Source of the DNA: Streptomyces carminius
Lineage (GTDB): Bacteria > Actinomycetota > Actinomycetes > Streptomycetales > Streptomycetaceae
Reading direction: 5' to 3'
Assembly (NCBI RefSeq): GCF_002794255.1
Contig: NZ_PGGW01000010.1
Coordinates: 27,917 to 91,916, forward strand
Length of the DNA stretch: 64,000 nucleotides
The position numbers and the translations under genes were made by a program. The notes beneath the pieces are model-generated. The model had not been told where the DNA came from. It searched no databases and saw nothing but the letters and a program-made list of their open reading frames with translations. This document shows, piece by piece, positions 8,358 to 16,746 of this stretch. Within the stretch, counting starts at the first letter, position 1; each line of letters opens with the position of its first letter.

Positions 8358-9673
8358 GCGACACACCCCGGTCCGGCGCGTACCGGCTCGGTGGCCCGAG
8401 GGCCGCCCTCATGTGGGGCATCGGCGTCGCCGTCTACTTCGCCGCCGTCACCTTCCGCACCAGCCTGGGCGTCGCCGGCATCGACGCGGCCGAGCGCTTC
8501 GACATCAACGCCTCCGCCCTGTCGTCCTTCTCGATACTCCAGTTGCTGGTCTACGCCGGGATGCAGATACCCGTCGGCCTGCTGGTGGACCGCTGGGGCA
8601 CCCGGAAGGTGCTCCTCCTGGGCATCGTGCTGTTCACCAGCGGCCAGTTCGCCTTCGCGCTGTCCGAGTCGTACGCCATGGCGCTCGCCGCCCGGGGGCT
8701 GCTGGGCTGCGGTGACGCGATGACGTTCATCAGCGTGCTGCGGCTGGGTTCCAGCTGGTTCCCGGCCCGGCGCGGGCCGCTGGTCGCGCAGATCGCGGCG
8801 CTGTGCGGGATGGCGGGCAACCTGCTGACCACCCTGGTGCTGGCCCGGGTGCTGGCCGCCGTCGGCTGGACGCCGACCTTCGCGGGCAGCGCCGTGCTCG
8901 GCGTGGTGGCGCTGGTGCTGGTCCTGTTCTTCCTGAAGGAGCGGCCCGACGGTGCCCCGGTCCCGTCCCCCGCCCCCGCCCCGTCCCCGGACGAGCACGG
9001 GCACCGGCACGGCTACGTGCGCCGCCAGCTCGCCGCCGCCTGGCGGGAGCCGGGCACCCGGCTGGGCATGTGGGTGCACTTCACCACCCAGTTCCCGGGC
9101 ATGGTCTTCCTGCTGCTGTGGGGACTGCCGTACCTGGTCGAGGCCCAGGGCCGCACCCGGGCCGAGGCCAGTACCCTGCTGACCCTGGTGGTGCTCGCCA
9201 ACATGGCGATCGGGCTGGTCTACGGCCAGGTCATCGCCCGGTACCACGGCGCGCGGACCCCGATCGCGCTGGGCACCGTACTGGCCACCGCGGGCGCCTG
9301 GGCGATGGTGCTGGTCTGGCCGGGCCGGGCGCCGCTGGCGGTGCTGGTGGTGCTGTGCGTGGTCCTCGGGGCCTGCGGCCCGGGCTCGATGATCGGCTTC
9401 GACTTCGCCCGCCCCGCCAACCCGCCCGAACGCCAGGGCACGGCCTCGGGCATCGTCAACATCGGCGGCTTCACCGCCTCCATGACCACCCTGCTGGCGG
9501 TGGGCGTGCTGCTGGACGTCACCGGCGGCGACTACCGGATCGCGTTCGCCTCCGTCTTCGCCCTCCAGGCGCTGGGCGTCACACAGATCCTCCGGCTGCG
9601 CGGCCGGGCGCACCGCCGGGAGCGCGAGCGGGTGGTGGCCAGCCGCGTCGAGACGGTGCACGTACCGGCCTGA
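8354..9673 (+). CDS. Major facilitator superfamily transporter
   Basis: A 439-residue, 12-helix MFS permease in the cytoplasmic membrane. The A-motif loop between helices 2 and 3 is present (GLLVDRWGTRKVLLLG) and a Pro/His-rich cytoplasmic loop separates the two halves near residues 200-220. The GTG start overlaps the GntR stop (GTGA), so the two are translated together. Pairing with an FCD-type GntR regulator suggests transport of a small organic acid, but no substrate signature is visible. The gene ends at a run of CCCCG repeats opposite a convergent gene. Confidence 0.85.
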   Translation: MSDTPRSGAYRLGGPRAALMWGIGVAVYFAAVTFRTSLGVAGIDAAERFDINASALSSFSILQLLVYAGMQIPVGLLVDRWGTRKVLLLGIVLFTSGQFAFALSESYAMALAARGLLGCGDAMTFISVLRLGSSWFPARRGPLVAQIAALCGMAGNLLTTLVLARVLAAVGWTPTFAGSAVLGVVALVLVLFFLKERPDGAPVPSPAPAPSPDEHGHRHGYVRRQLAAAWREPGTRLGMWVHFTTQFPGMVFLLLWGLPYLVEAQGRTRAEASTLLTLVVLANMAIGLVYGQVIARYHGARTPIALGTVLATAGAWAMVLVWPGRAPLAVLVVLCVVLGACGPGSMIGFDFARPANPPERQGTASGIVNIGGFTASMTTLLAVGVLLDVTGGDYRIAFASVFALQALGVTQILRLRGRAHRRERERVVASRVETVHVPA

Positions 9674-9687
9674 CACCCCCGCCCCAC

Positions 9688-9743
9688 CGCCCCGCCCCGC
9701 CCCGCCCCGCCGCCCCGGACACCGACCGGCCCGGGGCGGGGCG
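9688..9743. terminator. CCCCG tandem tract and GC hairpin between convergent genes
   Basis: About five CCCCG units (9688-9712) are followed by the complementary CCGGGGCGGGGCG at 9731-9743. Together they can form a bidirectional terminator for the MFS gene and the convergent isomerase-family gene. Confidence 0.6.
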
Positions 9744-9753
9744 CCCTACGGCC

Positions 9754-10578
9754 TCACGGGGTGACGGCGAAGTGGGCGAGGACCGCGTCCGCGAGCTCCT
9801 GGTCACCCTCGGTCTTGATGATGTCGCGCACCGCGGCGGGCCGCACCCGGCCGCAGGCCAGCCGGAAGTAGACCTCCCAGTCCATGGCCATGGTCAGCGC
9901 CGGTCCCAGCGAGACACTGGCGTCCACCGTGCCCCGGCCCTCGCCGTCGACACGGACCGTGCGCATGAACTCCACCGGCCCGCTCACATCGAAGACGACC
10001 GCCGAGTTCGGCGGCGCCCCGGCGTCCTTGGCGACCACCTTGGGCAGCCGCTCCAGCAGCACGTCCCGGGCGACGAGCGCGCCCGGGGAGTCCAGGTTCC
10101 CCGGCTTCCCCAGCGCCCGCCGCAGATCCTGCTCGTGCACCCACACGTCGAACGCCCGCATCCGCAGCGCGTTCTCCAGCGTCATCTCCACCCCGAGCGG
10201 GGACATGACCATCTTCGACGGGTCGCGCTTCTCGTTCCGCAGCTGGCGCGACCGGCGGATGATCGTGTACTCCAGCTCGCTGGTCATCTCCGGCGCCGTG
10301 TGGCAGCGCCGCACGTCCACCTGCACCTCGATACGGCGGCTGAGCTCGTCCTTCACGTGGAACAGGTCGCGCGGCAGGCTGTGGATCGGCCGGGGGTCGC
10401 CCAGCATCTCGCACTCCATGCCGATGATGTGCGAGACGACATCGCGGACCGACCACCCGGGGCAGGGGGTCGCGCGGTTCCACTCGCCCTCGACGAGCGG
10501 CATGACCAGCTCGGAAACCGCCTCGATGGAATGGGTCCAGGCGTCGGCGTAGGGCTGAAGGCTCGGGTGGTCGGTCAA
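9754..10578 (-). CDS. Maleylpyruvate isomerase family mycothiol-dependent enzyme
   Basis: A 274-residue protein of the DinB-like four-helix metal-binding superfamily, actinobacterial MDMPI branch. The N-terminal half has the helix CPGWSVRDVVSHIIGMECEML with candidate metal ligands, and mid-protein it has AFDVWVHEQDLRRALG, the usual second metal motif. A C-terminal MDMPI_C/SCP2-like beta domain follows. Characterised members use mycothiol as a thiol cofactor, but most genomic paralogues have no known substrate. The start is a TTG at 10578 with GAGGGG upstream. It diverges from the nitrilase-family gene. Confidence 0.8.
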   Translation of the reverse strand: MTDHPSLQPYADAWTHSIEAVSELVMPLVEGEWNRATPCPGWSVRDVVSHIIGMECEMLGDPRPIHSLPRDLFHVKDELSRRIEVQVDVRRCHTAPEMTSELEYTIIRRSRQLRNEKRDPSKMVMSPLGVEMTLENALRMRAFDVWVHEQDLRRALGKPGNLDSPGALVARDVLLERLPKVVAKDAGAPPNSAVVFDVSGPVEFMRTVRVDGEGRGTVDASVSLGPALTMAMDWEVYFRLACGRVRPAAVRDIIKTEGDQELADAVLAHFAVTP

Positions 10579-10744
10579 CGGGACCCCTCGGTACGTGCGG
10601 CAGGTGTGGGTTCGCGGACTTGGGGACTCTCAAGTTACGCTGCGCGCGGGCGGCGCGGCAGCAGTTTCGAAGGACGATCGTAGGCTGTTTTCACCCGGGT
10701 TTTCCGCCCGGGTTTGCCCCCTCGACCCCATGGACGGTGGTACC

Positions 10745-11569
10745 GTGCGCGCCTCCCTCATCCAGATCGCGGTGAACCAGGACGAAACGGCCGAAGACCG
10801 CCGGGTGCGGGCCGCGGCCCTCGTCCGCGAGCAGTCCGCCGCCGACCTGGTCGTCCTGCCCGAACTGTGGACGGTCGGCGCCTTCGACTTCGACTCCTTC
10901 GCCGCCGGGGCCGAGCCGCTGCGCGGACCCGCCGCGAAGACGGTCGCGGCGATGTCCGGGGCGGCCCGCGAGGCACGGGTGTGGCTGCACGCCGGCTCCG
11001 TGATCGAGCGCGCCGACGAGCCCGCCGCCGAGCCCGCCGGTGATCCTTCCGGCACCCCCGCCCTCTACAACACCTCGCTGGTCTTCTCCCCCGAGGGCGC
11101 CCTGGTGCGCACCTACCGCAAGATCCACCGCTTCGGCTTCGACCGCGGCGAGGCCACCCTGCTGTCCGCCGGCACCGAACCGGTCACCGCCGTCCTGCCC
11201 GACACCACCCTGGGCCTGGCCACCTGCTACGACCTGCGCTTCCCCGAACTGTTCCGGGCCCTGACCGAGGCCGGCGCCCGCACGCTGGTGATCCCGGCGG
11301 GCTGGCCCGACCGCCGCGCCGCCCACTGGAGCCTGCTGGCCCGCGCCCGCGCCGTGGAGAACCAGTGCTACGTCCTGGCCTGCGGCACCGCGGGCACCCA
11401 CGCGGGCGTGCCCCAGGCCGGCCGCAGCGCGGTCATCGACCCCTGGGGCGAGACCCTGGCCGAGGCGTCGGACGCGGAGGAGCAGGTCGTCATGGCCGAG
11501 TTCGACCCCGCGTACGCGGACGAGGTCCGCGCGGACTTCCCGGTGCTGCGGGACCGCGTCCTGCGCTGA
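10745..11569 (+). CDS. Carbon-nitrogen hydrolase (nitrilase superfamily), omega-amidase-like
   Basis: A cytoplasmic amidase of about 274 residues. The Glu-Lys-Cys catalytic triad is visible: Glu in VVLPELW, Lys in TYRKIHRFGF and the nucleophile in LATCYDLRFPEL. The combination resembles omega-amidase/Nit2-like enzymes that hydrolyse short dicarboxylic amides, so a metabolite-repair role is plausible. GTG 10745 is preferred because GGTGG lies five bases upstream; an in-frame ATG at 10730 would add five residues and has no obvious site. Just upstream (10693-10714) two CCCGGG elements can pair into a small hairpin. Family is clear; substrate is not. Confidence 0.88.
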   Translation: MRASLIQIAVNQDETAEDRRVRAAALVREQSAADLVVLPELWTVGAFDFDSFAAGAEPLRGPAAKTVAAMSGAAREARVWLHAGSVIERADEPAAEPAGDPSGTPALYNTSLVFSPEGALVRTYRKIHRFGFDRGEATLLSAGTEPVTAVLPDTTLGLATCYDLRFPELFRALTEAGARTLVIPAGWPDRRAAHWSLLARARAVENQCYVLACGTAGTHAGVPQAGRSAVIDPWGETLAEASDAEEQVVMAEFDPAYADEVRADFPVLRDRVLR

Positions 11570-11657
11570 GCCGGGCGCACCGGCCCCGCACCCGCCCTCA
11601 CCACCGCTGAGTAGCCGTACTCATGTGGTTCCGGCCGGCCCGCGCCACTCTGTGGAC

Positions 11658-11951
11658 ATGACAGCACCACAGGTACAGCGGCCCATGACCGCCGCGTTCT
11701 TCGTCCAGTCCGTGCTCTCCTTCGGCCTCTCCCTGCTGGCCGTCGGCCTCGGTGTCGCCTATCTGCCGCTGGGGCCGTGGGAGCGGGGCTTCCTGGCGCT
11801 CGGGGTCCTGTTCCTGGTCTCCTCCTCCTTCAACCTGGCCAAGGTCGTCCGGGACCGGCAGGAGTTGCAGGAGGTCACCACCCGGGTGGACAAGGCCCGC
11901 ATCGACAAGCTGATCAACGAGCACGACCCGTTCGACCCCAGGAACGTCTGA
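11658..11951 (+). CDS. YiaA/YiaB family small inner-membrane protein
   Basis: A 97-residue protein with two transmembrane helices (roughly residues 12-32 and 40-58) joined by a short PLGPWERG loop, then a charged C-terminal tail (VVRDRQELQEVTTRVDKAR). This is the YiaAB two-helix domain. Function in any organism is unknown to me. ATG 11658 has no Shine-Dalgarno sequence. It converges on the aldo/keto reductase across a strong bidirectional terminator. Confidence 0.75.
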   Translation: MTAPQVQRPMTAAFFVQSVLSFGLSLLAVGLGVAYLPLGPWERGFLALGVLFLVSSSFNLAKVVRDRQELQEVTTRVDKARIDKLINEHDPFDPRNV

Positions 11952-11985
11952 GCCGTCGTCGCGCCGTCGCCGCGCGTCATGCCGG

Positions 11986-12027
11986 CGGTGGATCCCGGCG
12001 CCGCCTGTCTGTCGCCGGGATCCACCG
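11986..12027. terminator. Bidirectional terminator
   Basis: A perfect 15-bp inverted repeat (11986-12000 and 12013-12027) with a 12-base loop between two convergent stops (11951 and 12039). Confidence 0.85.
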
Positions 12028-12038
12028 GAGCGGGCACG

Positions 12039-12950
12039 TCAGCCGAGGGCGACCTCGTTGGAGCGGGACTCGACGGCGTCGAGGGTGGCCAGGGTCGCGG
12101 CGTCGAAGGCGATCTCGGCGGCCGCCATGTTGTCCTCCAGGTGGGCGACGTCGGCGGTGCCGGGGATGGGCAGCACGTGCGGGGCGTGGTGCAGCAGCCA
12201 GGCGAGGGCGACCTGGGCGGGTGTGACGCCCAGGGACTCGGCCACGGCGCGCACCGTCGGCTCGTCGGTGACCTTGGGCACGCCCGGGAAGGCACCGCCG
12301 ATCGGGAAGAACGGTACCCAGGCGATGCCCTCGGCCGCGCACAGCTCCAGCATGTCCTCGTCGCCGCGGGAGATGAGGCTGTAGGCGTTCTGCACGCAGA
12401 CGATGCCGGCCGGCAGGGCGCGGCGCAGGACGTCGAGGGTGACGCAGCTCAGGCCGATCGCCCCGATCTTGCCCTCGTCGCGCAGGGCGGTCAGCACCGC
12501 GAGCTGGTCCTCGAGATCGACGACCTGGTCGCCCTCGGGACGCAGTCCGGGGCCGGAGTCCAGGCGGCGGAGGTTGACCACCGGGAGCCGGTCGAGGCCG
12601 AGGCCGCGCAGGTTCTCCTCGACGCCGGCGCGCAGTTGCTCGGGCCGCTGCGCCAGGCGCAGCGGCAGGGGCCCGTCCGGGTCGGGGGCGGCGCCGACCT
12701 TCGTGACCACCAGCACGTCGTCCTCGGGGCGCAGCACCTCGCGGATCACGTCGTTGGCGAAACCGAAGCCGTAGAACTCGGCGGTGTCCACATGGTCGAC
12801 GCCCAGTTCGACCGCGCGGCGCAGCAGCGCGACGGCGTCGTCGCGGCGGTCGCGCAGGCGCTCGAGCTGCAGCGCGCCGTAGCCGATCCGCAGGACGGTG
12901 CGGCCGGCGAGCGCGGCGGTCGGGGTGGCGGGGGTGGCAGGGGTGTTCAA
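12039..12950 (-). CDS. Aldo/keto reductase
   Basis: An NADPH-dependent oxidoreductase of 303 residues with a (beta/alpha)8 barrel. The catalytic tetrad is recognisable: Asp and Tyr in VDHVDTAEFYG, Lys in VVTKVG and His in the VNLRRLDSG strand region is less clear, as in several bacterial AKRs. The C-terminal nucleotide-binding end PIPGTADVAHLEDN is typical. The start is TTG 12950: GAGGAG lies eight bases upstream, and the TTGA overlaps the stop of the tetR-family gene, so the two are translationally coupled and probably share a promoter and inducer. The likely role is carbonyl or quinone detoxification under TetR control. Confidence 0.88.
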   Translation of the reverse strand: MNTPATPATPTAALAGRTVLRIGYGALQLERLRDRRDDAVALLRRAVELGVDHVDTAEFYGFGFANDVIREVLRPEDDVLVVTKVGAAPDPDGPLPLRLAQRPEQLRAGVEENLRGLGLDRLPVVNLRRLDSGPGLRPEGDQVVDLEDQLAVLTALRDEGKIGAIGLSCVTLDVLRRALPAGIVCVQNAYSLISRGDEDMLELCAAEGIAWVPFFPIGGAFPGVPKVTDEPTVRAVAESLGVTPAQVALAWLLHHAPHVLPIPGTADVAHLEDNMAAAEIAFDAATLATLDAVESRSNEVALG

Positions 12951-13507
12951 GACACTGTCTCCTCGGTGGTGGAACGCAGGGCGGTGTGCAGCAGTTCGGC
13001 CAGGTAGAGCGACAGCACCCGGTGGGCGATCGGGGCGGCGTGCTCCCGGGCCCCGGCCGGCTCGTGGTGCCCGACCTTGACCAGCCATGCCGTGACGCAG
13101 TCGTGCAGCATCGCGCGCATCCGTTCCGTCATGTCGGCGACGACCTCGCGGATGGCCGGGTCGGTCGTCGCCTCGCCCCAGGTCTGCACGCCGACCCGGG
13201 CGGCCACGGGGTCGATCGCGGCGACGAGGCGGGCCAGCAGTTCGTCGGGGTCGGGCGGGGTGTCGGCGGCCGCGTACTCGCCGAGGACCTCGGCGTGCCT
13301 GGCGAGCACCACCCGGGTGGCGGCCCGGACCAGATCGGCCTTGTTGCGGTAGTGCGTGTAGATCGATCCGGCCGAGAGCCCGGACTCGGCCGTGATCTCG
13401 GCGATCGAGGTCCGCTCCAGCCCGTTGCGGCTGAAGCAGCGCACGGCGGCGTCGGCGATCTGGGCGCGCCTGAGCTCCTTGCGTGCGTCAGTGAGCCGTG
13501 GCACCAC
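12947..13507 (-). CDS. TetR-family transcriptional regulator
   Basis: A 186-residue repressor. The N-terminal helix-turn-helix is clear (IADAAVRCFSRNGLERTSIAEI, then SAGSIYTHYRNKADLV), and a helical ligand/dimer domain follows. Two adjacent GTG codons (13507, 13504) can start it; GGAGG just upstream fits the second better. The gene is first in a two-gene unit with an aldo/keto reductase and faces the EEP-family gene across a 160-base spacer that carries a long inverted repeat, its probable operator. Autoregulation and control of the reductase are likely; the inducer is unknown. Confidence 0.88.
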   Translation of the reverse strand: MVPRLTDARKELRRAQIADAAVRCFSRNGLERTSIAEITAESGLSAGSIYTHYRNKADLVRAATRVVLARHAEVLGEYAAADTPPDPDELLARLVAAIDPVAARVGVQTWGEATTDPAIREVVADMTERMRAMLHDCVTAWLVKVGHHEPAGAREHAAPIAHRVLSLYLAELLHTALRSTTEETVS

Positions 13508-13512
13508 GCCTC

Positions 13513-13576
13513 CCGTAAAAAGAACGGCTGCTCTCCTTGCCGACAGCCTATAGCAGAACTCCCGTTCTTTTTACGG
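13513..13576. promoter_or_regulatory. Paired 15-bp inverted elements, probable TetR operators
   Basis: CCGTAAAAAGAACGG (13513-13527) and its exact reverse complement (13562-13576) flank a 34-base spacer that itself contains CTGCT and AGCAG (pairing inward) and a TATAGC/TATAGG-like -10. The first arm touches the tetR ribosome binding site. The arrangement fits two bound repressor units covering the promoter. Confidence 0.65.
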
Positions 13577-13668
13577 CGGTTGTGCCGTGCACGGACAGGT
13601 CGGAGAGGGAGGGAACCGCCCGCCCGCCGCCGTACGTCATGCTGGCGGCGAGCGGCGAAAGGAAGCAC

Positions 13669-14685
13669 GTGGCACGGGTACGGCGGGTCCGCGCGGCCCT
13701 GCGGCGGCGCTGGGGCACGGGCGGCCGGGGCCGGACGGCCTGGACGCGCGGCCGGATCACCGCCGCGCTCGCCGCGGCGGTCGCCGCCGTGACGGCACTG
13801 CACTCCCTCGTCCCGAACGCCCTGCTCGGCCTGGGCAGCCTGCTGGAGACCTTCCTGCCCTGGACGGGCCTGGCCGTCCCCGTCCTGCTGGCCGTGGCGC
13901 TGCTGCGCCGCTCGGCCCTCGCCCTGGTGGCGCTGCTGCTGCCGTCGGCCGTCTGGCTCGGCCTCTTCCACGGGGCCCTGGCGGGCACCGCCCCGGAGGC
14001 GGCGCCCGGGGCCGCCCGCCTCACCGTCGTCCAGCACAACGTGAGCGACGTGAACCCCGACCCCCGCGCCGCCGCCCGCACCCTGGCCGGGGCCGAACCG
14101 GACCTCGTCGCCCTCCAGGAGGTCGTCCCCGCCACCCGCCGCGCCTACGAGGCGGAGCTGGCCCCGGACCTCCCGCACCACGCGGTCGTCGGCACCGTCG
14201 GCCTGTGGTCGCGGTATCCGCTGACGGACGTCCGGCGGCTCGACATCCGCCCTGCGGGCATCGGCCCCGACTGGAACCGGGGCCTGCGCGCCACCGTCCG
14301 CACCCCGCACGGCGAGATCGCCGTCCACGTCGTCCACCTGCCCTCGGTCCGCGTCCGGGCGGGCGGCTTCGACACCGCCCGGCGCGACGAGAGCGCGAAG
14401 CTGCTCGGCGCGGCCCTGCGCGCGGAGGAGTCGCCCCGGGTTCTCGTGCTCGGCGACCTCAACGGCACCCTGGACGACCGCGGTCTGGACCCCGTGCTGC
14501 GCCACGTCGACCCGCCGGACGCGGGCGCCGCGGACGGCTTCTCCTTCAGCTGGCCCGCGTCCTTCCCCGCCGCCCGCATCGACCACGTCCTGACCCGCGG
14601 CGCGACGGTCACCCGCCTGCGCACCCTGCCCGCCACCGGTAGCGACCACCTTCCGGTGGTGGCGCGGATCGCACTCCCGTCCTGA
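13669..14685 (+). CDS. Membrane-anchored endonuclease/exonuclease/phosphatase (EEP) family protein
   Basis: A protein of about 338 residues with three N-terminal hydrophobic segments (roughly residues 28-46, 60-80 and 83-102), then an exported EEP fold. Catalytic landmarks are the start of the fold (LTVVQHNVSDVNP), LVALQEV with the metal-binding Glu, GDLNGTLDD and the terminal SDHLPVVARI. Such proteins hydrolyse phosphodiesters of nucleic acids, phosphoinositides or lipids outside the membrane; the substrate is open. GTG 13669 is chosen for the AAAGGAAG site four bases upstream; an in-frame ATG at 13639 lacks one. It is divergent from tetR and converges on a lipoprotein gene. Confidence 0.85.
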   Translation: MARVRRVRAALRRRWGTGGRGRTAWTRGRITAALAAAVAAVTALHSLVPNALLGLGSLLETFLPWTGLAVPVLLAVALLRRSALALVALLLPSAVWLGLFHGALAGTAPEAAPGAARLTVVQHNVSDVNPDPRAAARTLAGAEPDLVALQEVVPATRRAYEAELAPDLPHHAVVGTVGLWSRYPLTDVRRLDIRPAGIGPDWNRGLRATVRTPHGEIAVHVVHLPSVRVRAGGFDTARRDESAKLLGAALRAEESPRVLVLGDLNGTLDDRGLDPVLRHVDPPDAGAADGFSFSWPASFPAARIDHVLTRGATVTRLRTLPATGSDHLPVVARIALPS

Positions 14686-14705
14686 CGCCCCGGGGCGGGG
14701 ACCGG

Positions 14706-15317
14706 TCAGTGGCCTCCCTGGTTCCTGACGCACGGGCCCGTGCCGGGCTGCGGCTCGATGTAGCGGCCGTGCACCCTGACGGTCAGCTCGTCCTCCGACA
14801 CGTTCCCCGACACGCACGCGTCCCCGGTGTACACGCTGTAGAACCCGTGGCCGATGTGGACGCCGTGCTCCTCTCCGCAGCCGAGTCGGCGCAGCGCCGC
14901 CGTGATCCGTTCGTCGCCGAGGTCGCCCTCCTCCCGGACCTTCTCCAGCTCCTTGCGGACGAGTCCGGCCGACGCCTCGCCCCGGGCGCGGTTCTCGGGA
15001 CTCAGCGGCGCCTGCCTGCGGTAGGCGTGGTTGTCGAGGTAGTTGGGCGGCATGTCCTCGCGGACCTCCGGCCGACCGCCGTCCGCGCCCGGCGCGGAGG
15101 TGGACGGGGACGGCGGAACCGCGGGCGGCTCGGCGGCCTGTGCGCACTTCGGCGTGGGCGGGGCAGAGGAGGAGGCCGAGGGGGGCGGCAGGGACGGCGA
15201 GGGACCCGCCGACCCCGCCTGCCCGGCCCGCTCGTCGCCGCACGCGGCCACGGTGAGCGCGAGGAGGACGGCTGCCGCAGTCGTACGTCCGACGGGCGTG
15301 AGTACGGATGAACGCAT
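14706..15317 (-). CDS. Hypothetical lipoprotein
   Basis: A 203-residue exported protein of unknown function. A signal peptide ends in a lipobox (LALTVAAC), so the mature protein should be lipid-anchored at Cys. A Pro/Ser/Ala-rich spacer follows, then a folded C-terminal part with several Cys (RLGCGEEHGVHIGHGFYSV, GDACVSG, GPCV). ATG 15317 is preferred: GGGAGA lies eight bases upstream and the signal peptide begins there, whereas the frame opens at 15353. I do not recognise the fold. It converges on the EEP-family gene and is followed upstream by another small secreted protein gene. Confidence 0.7.
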   Translation of the reverse strand: MRSSVLTPVGRTTAAAVLLALTVAACGDERAGQAGSAGPSPSLPPPSASSSAPPTPKCAQAAEPPAVPPSPSTSAPGADGGRPEVREDMPPNYLDNHAYRRQAPLSPENRARGEASAGLVRKELEKVREEGDLGDERITAALRRLGCGEEHGVHIGHGFYSVYTGDACVSGNVSEDELTVRVHGRYIEPQPGTGPCVRNQGGH

Positions 15318-15403
15318 GGGCAGGAGTCTCCCGGCCCGGCCCGCGGGCGTCATGAGCGCGGGTACTCACTCCCGGCCGCCCCGCGGGGACGCCGGACGAC
15401 CGG

Positions 15404-15667
15404 TCATCCCCTCGTGGGCGGCTGGTCCTTGTAGGGAAGGACCCAGAGGTTCCAGTACGGGGCCTCCCACTTGCAGTAGAAGTTCTGCCAGCCCTGGGAG
15501 AGGTAGTACAGGCCGTCCTGCTCGCACGCCCGGTAGTCCCGCCACCCGCCGACCTGGCGGTAGCCCCAGTGGTCGACCTCGTCGGCGGACGCCGAGCCCG
15601 CGGCCAGCGGGATGACGACTGCCGCGATGCCGGCAGCGGCGGCGACACGGGAACGCCACGACTTCAT
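15404..15667 (-). CDS. Small secreted protein, unknown function
   Basis: An 87-residue protein with a Sec signal peptide (Arg-rich start MKSWRSR, hydrophobic core, cleavage near GSASA-DE). The mature chain of about 60 residues is rich in Trp and Tyr (HWGYRQVGGWRDYRAC, then GLYYLSQGWQNFYCKW) and has two Cys that could form one disulfide. The start at 15667 is supported by AAGGAGA; longer frames have no site. No family is recognised. The aromatic-rich mature part could bind carbohydrate or another surface, but that is a guess. Confidence 0.65.
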   Translation of the reverse strand: MKSWRSRVAAAAGIAAVVIPLAAGSASADEVDHWGYRQVGGWRDYRACEQDGLYYLSQGWQNFYCKWEAPYWNLWVLPYKDQPPTRG

Positions 15668-16117
15668 GCGTCTCTCCTTGTACGGACGGAGCCGGGACCC
15701 GGGACGCCGGCCATCGGCCCTCCTGTCGGTGCAGTGGTGTACAGGGAGGAGGACGGAAGAACCATGCCGCCGGTTCATCGCGCGCGAGGGATTCGGCGGG
15801 CACGCGCCGGGCCGAAGTGCGCCCGTCGTGAGCGCGGATGCACGTCTCCGGCTCTCCGGCTCCCCGGCCGCTCACGTCGGCGAGCCGTGTGGTGATGCGG
15901 GAACGGGCTGGTCCGATTGCGTTCCGGTGAGTCGGGCTCCCGCGGTGCCCCGCTCATGAGGATGCCGAGCAGTTGACGCGATCACCGGGCCGGTGGGGCA
16001 CGGCCGGGCGGAGTCGCCGTGGACTCACCGGCCACGGGGAGGAGTCGGCAGGCCCGCTGTTCGCCGAAACGGTGCCCGGGGGGAGCGTCGGCTGACCCGA
16101 GCAGCCGCCACCGCCTC
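15668..16117. other. 450-base gap with one copy of a direct repeat
   Basis: No supported gene. The only structure I see is 15803-15852, a copy of a 46-50 base element repeated at 18253-18298. The upstream region of the small secreted protein lies at its left end. Confidence 0.5.
15803..15852 (+). repeat. Direct repeat, left copy
   Basis: It begins with CGCGCCGGGCCG and ends with a 26-base block starting CGTGAGCGCGGATGC that differs from the right copy (18253-18298) at one base. The two copies bracket the MarR-lipocalin module. Confidence 0.7.
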
Positions 16118-16531
16118 TCAGCCGGAGGGACTCAGGGCGGTGTCGAGGAGCTCGACGAGCTGGTCGCGGTGTTCCGGACCGAGCCGGCTTGTCATGGGCG
16201 CCAGTGCGCGCCGGACCTCGTCGTACACCTGCTCCGCCAGTTCCAGGCCGGCCGGAGTGATGACCACGTCGACGACGCGGCGGTCCTCGGGGTTCCTGTC
16301 CCTGGCGACAAGCCCTCGGCGTTCGGCACGGTCGATCAGGCCGGACATGGTCGACTTGTCCAGGCCGAGGAACTCGGCGAGCTCGGTCATGCGCGGACGA
16401 CGGTCACGGAGGAGGCCGAGCACCCGCAGTTGGGTGAGCGAGAGGTCGTACTTGGCTCCGATGCGGGTGAGCACGCCCGCCACCTGGAAGGTGCTGCGCA
16501 CGAGGGCGTCCACGAGGGCGTCGGAAGTCAT
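16118..16531 (-). CDS. MarR-family transcriptional regulator
   Basis: A 137-residue winged-helix dimeric regulator. The core LSLTQLRVLGLLRDRRPRMTEL leads into the recognition helix region GLDKSTMSGLIDRAERRGLV, and the wing contains RDRNPEDRRVVDV, all typical of MarR. Promoter and start coincide: TTTGGA (16561-16566), a 17-base spacer and TATGAT (16538-16543) place transcription start at or next to ATG 16531, so the mRNA is probably leaderless. A 13-bp palindromic element overlaps the -35 box, pointing to autorepression. The same element recurs upstream of the neighbouring lipocalin-like gene, its likely second target. MarR ligands are often phenolics or oxidants; the ligand here is unknown. 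Confidence 0.9.
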   Translation of the reverse strand: MTSDALVDALVRSTFQVAGVLTRIGAKYDLSLTQLRVLGLLRDRRPRMTELAEFLGLDKSTMSGLIDRAERRGLVARDRNPEDRRVVDVVITPAGLELAEQVYDEVRRALAPMTSRLGPEHRDQLVELLDTALSPSG

Positions 16532-16537
16532 GTCCCC

Positions 16538-16566
16538 ATCATACGAGCAGTGCTTTGTACTCCAAA
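16538..16566 (-). promoter_or_regulatory. marR promoter with overlapping operator
   Basis: On the minus strand TTTGGA-N17-TATGAT. The element TTTGGAGTACAAA (16554-16566) is a palindrome (TTTG-N5-CAAA) that covers the -35 box. It matches 11 of 13 bases of TTTGGATTACCAA found upstream of the lipocalin-like gene. Confidence 0.7.
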
Positions 16567-16746
16567 TAAACGTGGACTTGCCAGTATCGCGGACAAGCTT
16601 CCCGGGCCGCCCTGCGCGCTGCCGTCAACACCGCGTCCGACAGGCCGCCCGTACCACCCGGATGCGGTGCCTCACCCGTACGCGGCGGTGAGACCCAAGG
16701 CCGCACGAGCCGGGATCCACCGCCACGGACGAGGTGTCACCGGGGA

